From positions 4,545,501 through 4,609,500 of the forward strand of contig CATNEN010000029.1 of assembly GCA_950097015.1 (NCBI GenBank): a stretch of DNA of 64,000 nucleotides, given 5' to 3'. Positions 53,601 through 64,000 of this stretch are shown piece by piece. Made by a program: the position numbers and the translations under genes. The first letter of the stretch is position 1, and each line of letters opens with the position of its first letter. Under the pieces are notes generated by a model that was given only the letters and a program-made list of their open reading frames with translations, did no database searches and had not been told where the DNA came from. This DNA is from Macrostomum hystrix (Eukaryota; Platyhelminthes; Macrostomidae).

Positions 53601-56216
53601 GATTAATCATCAACTTTAGCACAACTTTAGAACAAAAGCACAATGATGACGCTTATAGAATAGAATTGTAGAGTTAATTTCCTCTACACCAGATTTGCGC
53701 TCAAAACACATAAAAAGTACTAGGCAGCCCAGTTGTGTATAGGGCAGCAGCTAGTGGACCAGTTATGCATGGGACAGAACCGGTGGGACTAGCTGGGGGT
53801 TGCATGGTCGCCGGACAAGAAGTTGATTAGGGCCTAATCCCATTACTTTCTCCTCTGATGCAAGGGCGAAGTTGCTGGAAAGTAAGCCTCTTCTCTCCTA
53901 ATAGAACTTCAATCTCTTTTGCTGCTGCTGCTGCTGCTGCCTGGTGTGAAGAGGAGACGGCAGCCGACCTGATCAGCTGGGAGAGTTCCCAGGCCCCTTA
54001 AATTCATTTAGGCAGACACTGTATACGATACAGATATTTTTTGTAGGCGGGGTCTGCAGTGGCTTCTTGCCACTGGGATTCGAAATTCGGAATAAAAAGA
54101 TTGTATCTTCCCAATTGCAACTCTCATAAGTGGATTCCATTTTTTATCTGCAAGATTGGCTAAAAAAACTCGACAAGAGAAAAACACATGGCTGGGCAGC
54201 AGCGTTGCCGAAAATGAAGCCTAAAATTATTATATATTTTTCCTCACCTGAGCTAGCTGAAGCAGCCGAGATCTCCGAGGCGTTCCGCGAACGCCACGCT
54301 TCCTCCGAGTTGGCCGACGCGGCGGCGGTGGCAGCGGCGGCGGCGGCGGCTGCTGCTGCGGCTGCCCGAGCGCTTTCAACGCGTCTCCTGATGTGGCGCC
54401 CGGCGCGCCACAGATAGGCGCGACGGCGAAGAAGCTCCTGGCGACGTTTCTCGGCGCCGCGTTGGCGCTCGCGCTGTCCGTCAGCCAGGCACTCCAGCTC
54501 CTGTTGTAGTTTAGTCAATGACGCCATTTTTTTAAGACTACAAAAATAATGGAGCAAAATAAAAAGCTTTAAAATGTGAAAGATGAAAAATTATAATGAA
54601 AACGAAGAAAACAAATACAATGAGACAAAGACTATAGATATAGGAATGAGACAAAGACTTTAGAGAGAATTAAATCAAAACTATAAATAGAATTAAAACA
54701 AATAAGAATTATAACAAAGACTATAAAAAGGATTTTAACAAATGCTTCTGATAGAATGATAGAATGACAAAGACTATAAATAAAATGAAAACAAAGACCT
54801 TAGACTTACTGATCATTTCACTGAATTGGGAAGCGCAAGGATATCGGAATGAAACAATCGCTGCTTACCCTGATGTAGCCAAGCGCCTTATTGAGCACAT
54901 TGAGCATTGTCAGTCGGCAAGCCTGGCCCTGACTAAGCGGCAGCTGGTCCCGCAGGCTGTCCAGGCACTGGCGCAGGTGAGCTCGCCTGAATAGATTTAA
55001 AATTTGGATTAACCCAGTTTTTCTAATCACTAGGTGACTGACCGTACGCCTTTTGTCAGTGTCATAGAGTGAGGTGGGTGTACAGAAAAGACGTGGGTGA
55101 AAATTAGTAAGGTGGGTGTTTATACAGTAAACACGGTTGGTGAAAAGGAGCGAGGTGGGCATTTTGGAAGAGTTATGTGGGTGCCATGGAGTGAGGTGGG
55201 TGTCGAGGGGTGAGGCGGGTGTGTAGGAGTGAGTGGGTGTGAAGAAGTGAGTGGGTGTAAAGTAGTGAGGTGGGTGTAAAGTAGTGAGGTGGGTGTAAAG
55301 GAGTGAGGTGGGTGTAAAGTAGTGAGGTGGGTGTAAAGCAGTGAGGTGGGTGTAAAGGAGTGAGGTGGGTGTAAAAGAGTGAGGCAAAGAGTGAGGCGGT
55401 GTAAAGGAGTGAGGTGGCTGTAAAGGAGTGAGGCGGGTGTAAAGGATTGAGATTGGCCTCATTGAGCAAAGTGATTGCGCATGCACATCTCTCCTATTAT
55501 AGTCAAGTACACTCTCAATAGTAAAAAGCGTTCTCTACCCGGCGGCGGCCGAATTTAATAAGGTCTGGCCAGGGGTTGGAAGACAGGTTTACCGCTTAAT
55601 TAATTCAATTAAGTCATCAACGAGTGAGCTAAATCCTTTGTTTCGTAAGCTTTTGCATGCGGGCCATCAAAACGATTTGTCTTTTATTTTCGCCTAACTA
55701 TAGAGCACTGCAGCCGATACAGGTACAGGGTGTGCCATTTCGACGAATCATATTTTTCGGATTCAGCGGAGAGAACTCACAGCTTTAGCCTCCTAAAGCT
55801 TTGATATGTATACGACTATAGTAAATCATTGCAAAGTGGCTTGCGCAGTGCCAGAGTGTCCGCATTAATCCTCTCACACTCTCACACTAGGCCAGTGCTT
55901 TATTTAATACAGACTTGATTATAGGGCTAGATGAAGGCTTAAGATTGGCCGCTGGAGTAGCACGCGCTTGTCGCCTCCAAGCGAATCTAATCCCCCTAGA
56001 GCCAGGAGCAGCAGCAGCAGCAAATCCGTCTATATCATTTGAAATGATCAGCTATGGTGACCAGCAAATGGCAGCCAATCTCCTCTTTTCGTGCCCCAAT
56101 CTTCCCCCCTTTTTTCGACCTAGAAAAATGCGGGGTAGAAAAACACGCGCGCAACAGAACTGTGCTGTGGGGATCGCGTGCTTGTCACTCAGCCAAAACC
56201 AGATCATATTCGAGCA

Positions 56217-56255
<39 letters not shown>

Positions 56256-59200
56256 TGCAGCTGCAGTGCTGGTAATCTGGGGTGGCCGAGCTAAAGTTTT
56301 TCCAATCGCATCTGTAAAAATAACACACTCTCGGCCTCCACTAACGCTCTGAGTTTTAGCTCGTAGATTTTATATTTCACTGCGATATTGTGATGCAGTT
56401 TTCATAGCTTTAAAAACGCTTACTTACCACTCTTCGAACCGATGTCTTTGCCTATAGCCTACTATACAGTCGCTTCATTATTTCTTAACCTATTAAAACT
56501 CTCGGGTGTTTTATTTTTTTCTTTATATCAATCTTCTATCCCACTTTTCCATTCACTAAGTTTCTCAGTTTCCCTTACATCGAGCGTAAAGTAGTGAGGT
56601 GGGTGAAAAGGAGTGAGGCGCGTGTAAAGGGGTGAGGTGGGCGTAAATGAGTGAGGTAGGCGTAAAGGAGTGAGGTGGGTGTAAAGGAGTGAGGCGGGTG
56701 TAATGGAGTGAGGTGGGCGTAAAGGAGTGAGGTAGGCGTAAAGGAGTGAGGTGGGTGTAAAGGAGTGAGGTTCTCCCCAGTTTTTCTTTCTCCCTTTCTT
56801 CCGGTCTCTTCTTCTCTCCAGTTTTTCTTTCTCTCTCTCTCCCTTTCTCCCTGTCTCCCCTTCTCACCTTCTCTCCCTCTCCCAGACTCTATTTTAGCAT
56901 CTCTAGCCTTTTCCCATTGCTTTTCTCCGACAATATTTAAATATGTATCACACGTTGCAAATAATAGTCTCAGTAAAGAAAATCTGCTATTAAATATTCC
57001 GTACTCTAGGCTTCATCATTTCCAATTAGATCCCTTTTTTGTTCACACCTGGCGAACCGCATCCCATCATCAAACCGTCTCTCTCTCTCTCTCTCATTTA
57101 ACCCAGCTGAGATCAACAAGCACAGCCCCTAGTCTTTTATCTGTGAATCTCTTAAGAAGTGTACAATGCTTTTATAGCCCGTTGCCAATGAAAATTAATT
57201 GAGAGACATGGCGCAGTTAAAACAAAGGAAACAGACTACAGTGCATGTACATATGCACACTATAGAATATAGATTGTCTAGTTGGGTGGCTTGTAGTTAA
57301 ATTATAGTATTTTAATACTTTGTATTAGCTAATCCACTTTCGGGACAGCATAGGAATCGGATCAATAAGATTATAATAACTCCACTGAAACTTAAAACTA
57401 AATCTACAGAAAAAACTACGAGAAATAAAAGTAATAAAACTACGAGCTTAGAAAAAAAGCGAGACAAAAAAACAGGCAGACAGGCCGCATTAGATCAAGG
57501 CGTTTAGCCAGGTACTGAGGAGGGTTTCGAGTGAATCTGTTTCATTGCCCGGCCATAAAATTAGGCTATCTCCGCAGCAGTCTCAGAAGCAAGGCAATAC
57601 CGGCCATTACCTACAGCCAAGGTAAAAAATGTAAAACAAGCAACACAAGCAACTCGGGCCTGGAGTTGCTATGGGGCTCCAGAATGCTGAATATATACAC
57701 AAGTAAAATAGTACTCGTATATACACGTCTGGACAAGTAAAACATTCAAACTGCTTTTGAATGTCAAGAGCTTTGGACTTCTGACTGAAGGGTCCAAAGT
57801 TCGAATCCCAACCACCCAATCACTCGATCAATCCGTGTCCTTAAGCAAGAGCTGGGCCAAAACTGAACGCAGCCTTTAGAAGCGCCTATTATCTTCTAGT
57901 ATTATAGACGCGAGACAAAGAAGGCCCCTTCTTCTTTCACACCTATTTTTCCTTACACTATCTCCTGTTCATAGTTTGCTCAACCAAACAGAGAACATTG
58001 AAAATGAATGCTTGGCATTGAAAGTTATGCCGCATTGCTAATTAATGCTTTTAATCAAGTGGCGAAGTGACTCATCTTTCATATCAACTCATCCACCATG
58101 GCAACAACGCGAAGCAGCGCAGACTATACTCACCCGCCCCGACCCAAGCCACCCACCCACCAAAACACCGAGAGTGAGAGAGAGTGAAAGAATCCAGAGT
58201 TTTCGCTGAGAAATCTGAAACCAGAAAATCTGACATGGCGGTTCACGCCAACGCGAGCACACACGCGGAGGAGGGGGGAGCGGAGTCTCTCATTTCCCAC
58301 CATCCAGTTCCTAACTAGGCTTTCATTTCTCGATTCTCACTTACATCTAAGCCGGTTGCTCATATATATTGATATATGGATATAGATAATATACTCGTAT
58401 ACACGCGACAGCTCTCCGCTGTTGGCATGTCAGTTTCAAACTGAGTTTCTACAATTCGCTTTTTTGGATTAGAGAATGGACTTGCGAAAAGGCGAGACTG
58501 CTGAAATTAAAGGCCTCAAAAACTTCTTAGGCCTGTATAGGGAAGCGTTCTATTCCTGCTCCTCTCACTCATCCCCCTACTTTCCCAACCATCCTACACT
58601 CTTCAGATTCTTTGAAGCCCCGGTCGCTTGAGTGCACGCGTACTTTTTATGAATCACACAACTAACTAGATGCCAGTAATTCAATAAGGCCAGTACAAAG
58701 TCACTTGCCTTGCAAGGCCGATAGCATGCTAGGATGATGGATGACCAATGGGAACGGGTGATAGGATGATGGATGACCAATGGGAACGGGTGATAGGATG
58801 ATGGATGACCAATGGCAACGGGTGATAGGATGATGGATGACCAATGGGAACCGGTGATAGGATGATGGATGACCAATGGGAACGGGTGATAGGATGATAG
58901 ATGACCAATGGGAACGGGTGATAGCATGATGGATGACCAAGGGAACCGGTGATGGGATGATAGATGACCAATGGGAACGGGTGATAGGATGATGGATGAA
59001 CAATGAAGATCTAGGTCACGAGTGACTAATTATGGTTATAAACAGTCGTGGTGCAGGATCATAAGATATAAGGCCGACTGACCTGTTTTTCTCCAGCTCA
59101 TTGTGACTGCTGCGGCTGGTGTCATGAACTGGACGCCGGCCAGCGGTGATCATCGAGGCGGACACTGGGACAAGTCGTTGATGAAGAAGAGGCTGCTGCT

Positions 59201-59549
59201 GTTGCGGCTTTATCTGTACGGGCTGTTGCTGCTGCTGCTGCTGCTGTTGCTGCCACAGGCCGTTTGAAGCGTTGGGTATCTTCAGCCGCAACTGCAGTGG
59301 CATCGGGCGATTCAGCAGGCCTGCGGATGTGGTTAATGCGGGACTACAGCATGAGTTCGGGACTACAGCATGATTTCGGGACTACAGCATGAGTTCGGGA
59401 CTTAAGTATCCACACTTACTAGTCGGCGGGAAGCGAGCTCTTACTGACGAATCTCTCTGCTCTAACAGCATGGCAGCTTCATAGAGTATCATGAGGCCGT
59501 TGCCGCCGTTCGAATACCTGTTACCGACTTGGCCTTGCCGCCTGTCCAT
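50501..59549 (-). CDS. MXD: MXD/Mad-type bHLH-zipper transcriptional repressor, five exons
   Basis: Exons (minus order) 59549-59420, 59320-59083, 54986-54869, 54500-54248 and 50640-50501 join in frame to 292 codons plus stop. Residues about 18-33, GLMILYEAAMLLEQRD, match the Sin3-interaction helix of Mad/Mnt (family pattern QMLLEAADYLERRE). Then come a polyglutamine segment, the E-box-binding basic region SRSSHNELEKNRRAHLR, helix 1 and the helix 2 LTMLNVLNKALGYIRELE, a short leucine-poor zipper, a run of about 13 alanines, and a Ser/Asp-rich tail (AEDSPDSGYDSPR). Family members dimerise with Max in the nucleus and recruit Sin3/HDAC to oppose Myc. All four junctions keep phase. Mnt is the alternative, but the length and tail favour MXD. 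Confidence 0.9.
50641..51515. other. MXD intron 4, unique part
   Basis: No additional gene seen. Confidence 0.4.
51520..52170. repeat. Purine-rich (GA) microsatellite/minisatellite
   Basis: AGAGAGAAAGGGACAGAGAA-type units. A block of about 330 bp (51535-51865) is copied at 51840-52160, including the landmark GATAGCCAAGG. A polypurine tract of this length may form triplex DNA. Confidence 0.95.
52171..52845. other. MXD intron 4, unique part
   Basis: Short TAGCCTAATAGCC triplication at 52636-52665; otherwise nothing seen. Confidence 0.4.
52848..53510 (+). repeat. 23-bp minisatellite in MXD intron 4 (about 28 copies)
   Basis: Unit CAGTTTACAGACACTGTGAA plus CAG, with ACAATTGAACAG and CAGCTTATAG variants. 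Confidence 0.95.
53511..54247. other. MXD intron 4, unique part
   Basis: Contains a (TGC)n tract at 53918-53942. No gene supported. Confidence 0.4.
54248..54500 (-). CDS. MXD: MXD exon 4: zipper and polyalanine
   Basis: Acceptor actacaacag, donor GCTCAG|gtgagg. Phase requires this acceptor rather than the upstream ttttttgtag, which would hit a stop. ELECLADGQRERQRGAEKRR, QELLRRRAYLWRAGRHIRRR, polyalanine, then SEEAWRSRNASEISAASASS. YIRELE aligns with the HIKKLED zipper start of Mad1. Confidence 0.85.
54869..54986 (-). CDS. MXD: MXD exon 3: helix-loop-helix
   Basis: Acceptor aaatctattcag, donor ATCAGG|gtaagc. RAHLRQCLDSLRDQLPLSQG, then QACRLTMLNVLNKALGYIR: helix 1, loop and helix 2 of the Mad family (RAHLRLCLEKLK...TLSLLTKAKLHIK). 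Confidence 0.93.
55065..55455 (+). repeat. 19-bp minisatellite, GTGAGGTGGGTG family, locus E
   Basis: Unit GTGAGGTGGGTGTAAAGGA, about 17 copies with degenerate ends, in MXD intron 2. On the transcript strand it lies about 80 bp upstream of the exon 3 acceptor. Confidence 0.92.
55456..56575. other. MXD intron 2, unique part with (CAG)n tracts
   Basis: (AGC)n at 56008-56022 and 56218-56255. A plus-strand open frame over 55915-56352 has no recognisable domain and no good splice or start context. Confidence 0.4.
56580..56775 (+). repeat. 19-bp minisatellite, GTGAGGTGGGTG family, locus F
   Basis: Unit GTGAGGTGGGTGTAAAGGA, about 10 copies, with GTAGGCG and GGGCG variants, followed by a pyrimidine-rich stretch. 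Confidence 0.92.
56776..57745. other. MXD intron 2, unique part
   Basis: Pyrimidine-rich at 56776-56900; a (CT)n tract near 57081. No gene supported. Confidence 0.4.
57750..57870 (+). mobile_element. tRNA-derived SINE fragment
   Basis: AGAGCTTTGGACTTCTGACT, then CAAAGTTCGAATCCC (B box) and TCCTTAAGCAAGAGC, the start of the SINE body. Confidence 0.65.
57871..58725. other. MXD intron 2, unique part
   Basis: No supported feature. Confidence 0.4.
58728..59005 (-). repeat. 32-bp minisatellite in MXD intron 2 (about 8 copies)
   Basis: Plus-strand unit GATGGATGACCAATGGGAAC followed by GGGTGATAGGAT. On the transcript strand it starts about 80 bp after the exon 2 donor. Confidence 0.94.
59083..59320 (-). 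CDS. MXD: MXD exon 2: polyglutamine and basic region
   Basis: Acceptor cacatccgcag, donor AAACAG|gtcagt. LLNRPMPLQLRLKIPNASNG, a tract of 10 Gln, VQIKPQQQQPLLHQRLVPVS, then DTSRSSHNELEKN, the basic region with the His, Glu and Arg residues that contact the E box. Confidence 0.9.
59337..59402 (-). repeat. Short tandem repeat in MXD intron 1 (3 copies)
   Basis: Plus-strand unit GGGACTACAGCATGAGTTC (one copy has ATTTC). It begins about 17 bp after the exon 1 donor on the transcript strand: a very young array in the usual place. Confidence 0.85.
59420..59549 (-). CDS. MXD: MXD exon 1: start and Sin3-interaction helix
   Basis: ATG at 59549-59547 (context AACATCATGG), donor CCGACTA|gtaagt. MDRRQGQVGNRYSNGG, NGLMILYEAAMLLEQRD, then SSVRARFPPTS. 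The amphipathic LMILYEAAMLLEQR is the SID-like repressor helix. Confidence 0.85.
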
Positions 59550-61485
59550 GATGTTAACTGATTGCTTTAAAGGTAAATTAGCCCGAAATGCAATCTTTTT
59601 GCAATCTGCTGAATGGCTACGTATCTGAGATCTTGTTTTTATACAGGCTAACTAGGAAGGCTTTGCTGACTTCTGCCTGGGAGCGAACCAAAGTGAGGAA
59701 AAGGGTTGCGCCGTTATTGTGCGTAGGCTTAAATAGAGGACTGCAGATGCCACGCACTCGCCTATCCACTCCGCCCCGTGTAGGACAAGCGGGGCTTGAT
59801 TGGCTGGTTACTTTTCTAGCCTCCCCAAATCATTTACCCACCCTCTCAAGGCTGGGAATTCCCTTTCAGCTCTCGGGAAACCCCAGCCACAAACTTCAGT
59901 CCCTATTCCGCAAGCCTGTAGTAAAACTGGAAAGGTCGCGTCAGAATGATGCTATTTTTAGATATTTTTTTCCAGCAGCATGCCACGCGCGCGCGCCTGG
60001 GCATTAACTTCTATGTAGATAGTGTAGAGAGAACAGAATGTACATACATGGCTGTAGGAAGAGGGTGGAGAAGGCTCTGTTAGTCACATCATCACAGCTT
60101 AGGAGAGTTGCAGCTTAACCGAGACAAATGAGCTAGAGTGCTCTGTGAAATTGCATCAACAACACAGCACAACACAGCACAACACAGCCATGATCCGATC
60201 TACGAGCTATCCCTAAACCTTCGCGTTATATATAATAACTTCCCATTAACAAAAAAATGACGTGACGCATTCCCTGGGAGCTGCGCTTCTGATTACAAAA
60301 ATGTCCAGATGCTAAAGGCACACAAGACACAGTGACACCATGCAACAGCAGTGTTTCCTATGAATTCTGCTTATCTCCTAGCATTCAAGCAGATGCGCGT
60401 CTTTGTCAGAGGCGGGCCTGATTTCAGCTGGATTATAAATATAAAAATATTCGCAGCCTGCAAGACGATCCACCTGAGGGCATTAGCGCCCGCATCTGAT
60501 TTACAATTCAATCACGATAAGGAACAGGATGAAGCCAGGCGGAGAAGGATGGGGCTTGGGAAGCTGCAAACAGTGAAATGGGTGATGGACCGATGTCAGA
60601 AGAGAAGCGGGCATGAGAGAAACAGAAAACATCATTCACCTTAATGCACAATTGCAATTCACAGTAGCGAGCGCTTGCAAGATATCAGGCCACTCAATTC
60701 CTTGTAAACAAGCAATCTCATTGTAGAGCTAAGGCTCCTTCGACCCTGGGACAACAGGGAGTGGAGAGGCTTACAGACAGCAGGCTTACAGACAACAGGT
60801 TTACAGACAACATGCTTACAGATTGAACATGATTACAGACAAAAGGATGACAGACAACGGGAATACAGACAGCAAAGCTATAAAAAGCATAACCCACCAG
60901 GGAACGAATAAAAACAGATTTAGAAAGCGAACAAGCAGGACAAAAAGCAAGAGAAGACAGGGCAAGGAGACAGAGAGACAGAGCGGAGAGTCAGCTCAGA
61001 GGCAGACAGAGCCATGGCAGCCAGTGAAGCTGCAGGAGTTGATAAAGTCAGGAGGGACTGCAGTCCAGGCCGCTACAGCATCGCCAGTTAATTAGCAGCC
61101 CAACAGCGACTCTCTGCTCTGTTGGGAGGCTGAACTGGGTGGGCACCCCTCTCCCTGTTCTCTCATCTCCCCTTTTGGGCTCCCCAATTAGACTGCCCTC
61201 GGCATGGCCCACACTAATTGGGGCAAATGAGAGGAATATAGGGATGCGCACAGGGGACCGCAGAAACTTTTTCTTCTGTCCGAAATCCCTTCCCCACCCC
61301 AGTCTCAACGGCACAACTGTTCTCAATTCAAAATTCTCCTATTGTTGTCCGAACAAACAATAGAAATGGACTAGTCAAAAAATTGCGAGGTAATCAACAA
61401 GCTAGTAGCCCTGTTAGTGTTACAGTTTATTGAGGGGTGAATATTGGCAACAGAGTATAAATCTATGCAGCACAGAAAATATTCC
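59550..61485. other. Upstream of MXD; no supported gene
   Basis: Expected to hold the MXD promoter and 5' UTR. I see an AACACAGCAC triplet repeat (60158-60188) and an ACAGACAACAGGCTT-type micro-array (60770-60870), but no core promoter signal. Open frames on both strands have no recognisable domain. Confidence 0.35.
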
Positions 61486-61494
61486 TCAAGATTC

Positions 61495-61840
61495 TGTGGC
61501 CTCTCAATCTGTGAATTCCCAACTGTAGCATCTCAATCTGTGAATTCCCAACTGTAGCATCTCAATCTGTGAATTCCCAACTGTGGCATCTCAATCTGTG
61601 AATTCCCAACTGTAGCATCTCAATCTGTGAATTCCCAACTGTGGCATCTCAATCTGTGAATTCCCAACTGTGGCCTCTCAATCTGTGAATTCCCAACTGT
61701 GGCCTCTCAATCTGTGAATTCCCAACTGTGGCCTCTCAATCTGTGAATTCCCAACTGTGGCCTCTCAATCTGTGAATTCCCAACTGTGGCATCTCAATCT
61801 GTGAATTCCCAACTGTGGCTTCTCAATATTCGAATTTCCA
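61495..61840 (+). repeat. 29-bp minisatellite (about 12 copies)
   Basis: Unit GGCATCTCAATCTGTGAATT followed by CCCAACTGT. A detached single unit with the same sequence lies at 62555-62600, about 720 bp away. Confidence 0.94.
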
Positions 61841-62545
61841 ACTCTGCTACTGTGAGTCAGTTTCCTCTAAAGCTACTCATGGGAGTTTTTCTTTGCCTCT
61901 CAAACTTCCCATAATAACCGTGCTCTATATATGAACCGCTGTTCCCAGTTAAACAATATTTCATTTGTGCCAATTATAATAGTCAAAGTGAAGTTAGTCA
62001 GGGGGCAACTGGGAGGCAGCCAAATGTAGTGTAGTTTTAGTACTACTACTGAAACCACGCGGCCCATTGTTCAAACGGTTCCATACGAGGGTATGGAAAA
62101 AAGGAAAAGCTGAAAAACGCATAGCCGAGTCTCGTCTGTTTTCGGAACTGAGTGGAATTTTTTTGCTGTGTTTTTTGTTAGAAACCACATTCTCACTCAC
62201 ATGGCAACAAGTAAAACAGTTTTTTCTGTTAAACGACTGTTTTGCCATTGTTATTCAGCAATTAAAATGATTAACTATACGGCGCAAGTAGGTTCGTAAT
62301 TTTTTTAAATTGCTTAGATGCAACAATGCCAAAACCACTCAAGCATCTGAAATTCAGCGCGAACAGGTAAAACTGACAGCAGCAACAAGTAGTAAACAAA
62401 TAATGCCTAGAAATGCAAATTAAGTATCAATAATTTATTTCAGGAGTTAGTTTGAATAAACTACTACTATGTAGCGGATTTCTCTAATGCAGCCAGAAAT
62501 ATAACTTAATCGGAAATATAACACTTTTACAGGAAAATTCCTAAT
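61841..62545. other. Unique sequence
   Basis: No supported feature. Confidence 0.4.
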
Positions 62546-62629
62546 TGTGAATTTGGGAATTCCCAACTGTGGCATCTCAATCTGTGAATTCCCAAAATTC
62601 CCAACAATTAGAAGACACGGTCAAATAGA

Positions 62630-63190
62630 TTACAGGTGTAATGGATCATCGGAGCAATGTATCACTAGAGTAAGGAATCACCGGTGGGGTTACAGGTGTA
62701 AGGAATCACCGGTGGGGTTACAGGTTTGAGGAATAACCGGTGGGATCACAGGTGTAAGGAATAACCGGTGGGATCACAGGTGTAAGGAATAACCGGTGGG
62801 ATCACAGGTGTAAGGAATCACTGGTGGGATCACAGGTGTAAGGAATCACCGGTGGGATCACAGGTGTAAGGAATAACCGGTGGGATCACAGGTGTAAGGA
62901 ATCACCGGTGGGATCACATGTGTAAGGAATCACCGGTGGGATCACAGGTGTAATGGGTCACAGGTGTAAGGGATCACAGGTGTAAGGGGTCACGGGTGTA
63001 AGGGGTCACAGGTGTAAGGGGTCACAGGTGTAAGGGATCACAGGTGTAAGGGATCACAGGTGTAAGGGGTCACGGGTGTAAGGGGTCACAGGTGTAAGGG
63101 GTCACAGTTGTAAGTGATCACAGGTGTAAGGTGTAACCGGTGCAGTTATATCCACCGATGTGAGATGTCACCGGGTGTCACCTGTGAATC
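62630..63190 (+). repeat. 28-bp then 16-bp minisatellite, ATCACCGGT/ATCACAGGT
   Basis: The left part has units GGAATCACCGGTGGGATCAC followed by AGGTGTAA (28 bp). The right part collapses to 16-bp GTAAGGGGTCACAGGT units. The 28-bp form looks like a dimer of diverged shorter units. Confidence 0.94.
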
Positions 63191-64000
63191 ACCGGTGAAT
63201 CGATAGTGTGTTAGTTTGACTGCAATATAACAAGTGGAACTAATCACTTGTGTTTAGTTCTAATGCTAAAAAATGAAATAGAAAATAAATAAAAACAGTT
63301 ATTGTCTGGTGCTGTTTCGTAATAATAATCAATAATTTAATCAATCTACGCAAGTGTATTTTCTAATCTAATAGAATTGATTTTGAATAGCATAGCAAGA
63401 CATGGAATTTAATGGAGTTTTTGTTAATCTTTTCGAACGAAAAAGCATTTTACAGACCAGAACACTATCATAAATCGCGTATAAGAATGATTAAATTCTG
63501 GATAACAGTCATATAGTCTAGATCATATATCAGTCAGTCAGTGAAGCTAAAATGGAAAGTGACTCTATTAAGCAAGTTGCTAGAGAACAACACTGAAGTG
63601 TCACACTGATGACAGCATCACACACAATCCAACTAATATAGGACAAGCACAATCAATAGACATTAAATCACTTTAATGAACAAACCTAGAGATAATATAG
63701 CAGAAACTGGTACAACAACGCATACTAAACGCTTGGGCAAATTGAATTAATTAGAATAACAAATTTTTTAGCGAATAATCACACAATCCGTCCTCTAGCA
63801 CTAAACTAAGAAAAATATGAGTAAAGGAAAATTTATTTGAAGAGAATAAAAAAGTCTAGACTCTGTATCTAGTTACTAGCTTGCCGATGGCTAAACTCGG
63901 TACAAATACACAGACATATGGTGATGCGCGCACTAGGCTAACTCATAGATGCGAATATTTATATTCATTTAACTGTTCATGCTAACAGGCAAGTATCAAC
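63191..64000. other. Right edge, no supported gene
   Basis: AT-rich unique sequence. Confidence 0.4.

Noticed and set aside
54501..54540. Upstream acceptor (ttttttgtag) for MXD exon 4, adding SLKKMASLTKLQQ
   Set aside because: With exon 3 ending in phase 0 it gives an immediate TAA; the actacaacag acceptor is in phase and aligns YIRELE with the Mad zipper start.

Overview
The window is nuclear DNA from an animal. It has GT-AG introns, GC-rich exons in AT-rich introns, tRNA-derived SINEs, non-LTR, piggyBac and hAT elements, and very many minisatellites. The gene families (Hv1-type voltage sensor, acatalytic carbonic anhydrase-related protein, MXD-type bHLH-zipper repressor, ribosomal protein eL19) are metazoan. 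The SINE body and retroelement types suggest an invertebrate, perhaps a lophotrochozoan. I cannot name the species.

Layout. 0-17 kb: three candidate coding exons (381-577, 7380-7628, 10135-10260), all joined in the same splice phase, that could be the N-terminus of the next gene; they are separated by large minisatellites. 16.6-26.8 kb (+): an Hv1-like voltage-gated proton channel gene, with S1, S2, S3-S4, coiled-coil and C-terminal exons. Its S4 lacks the first arginine, and its S1-S2 loop is about 145 residues with three N-glycosylation sequons. 28-32 kb: a decayed piggyBac transposase and more arrays. 32.6-35.7 kb (-): RPL19, with a hAT element in its intron and a one-base frame break near the 3' end. 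37.4-43.5 kb (+): a secreted CA10/11-like protein that has lost all three zinc ligands, divergent from RPL19. 43.7-48 kb: two non-LTR retroelement fragments, one split by a hAT element at its reverse-transcriptase active-site motif, the other sitting inside a minisatellite. 48.1-49.4 kb (+): possible Ig-domain exons cut by a minisatellite. 50.5-59.5 kb (-): a complete five-exon MXD/Mad-type repressor (Sin3-interaction helix, bHLH, short zipper, polyalanine, acidic tail). 59.6-64 kb: no gene that I can support, two minisatellites.

The most unusual feature is the minisatellites. Most introns of the Hv1, CARP and MXD genes carry their own tandem array, and many of these begin only 15-130 bp downstream of the 5' splice site. 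At least two array families (a 19-bp GTGAGGTGGGTG family and a 37-39-bp AGCAATCCATTCTAT family) recur at several loci in unrelated genes, so the arrays, or the units that seed them, appear to move. The genes do not form a pathway. All frames and exon junctions were read by eye from the sequence; no alignment or expression data were available.
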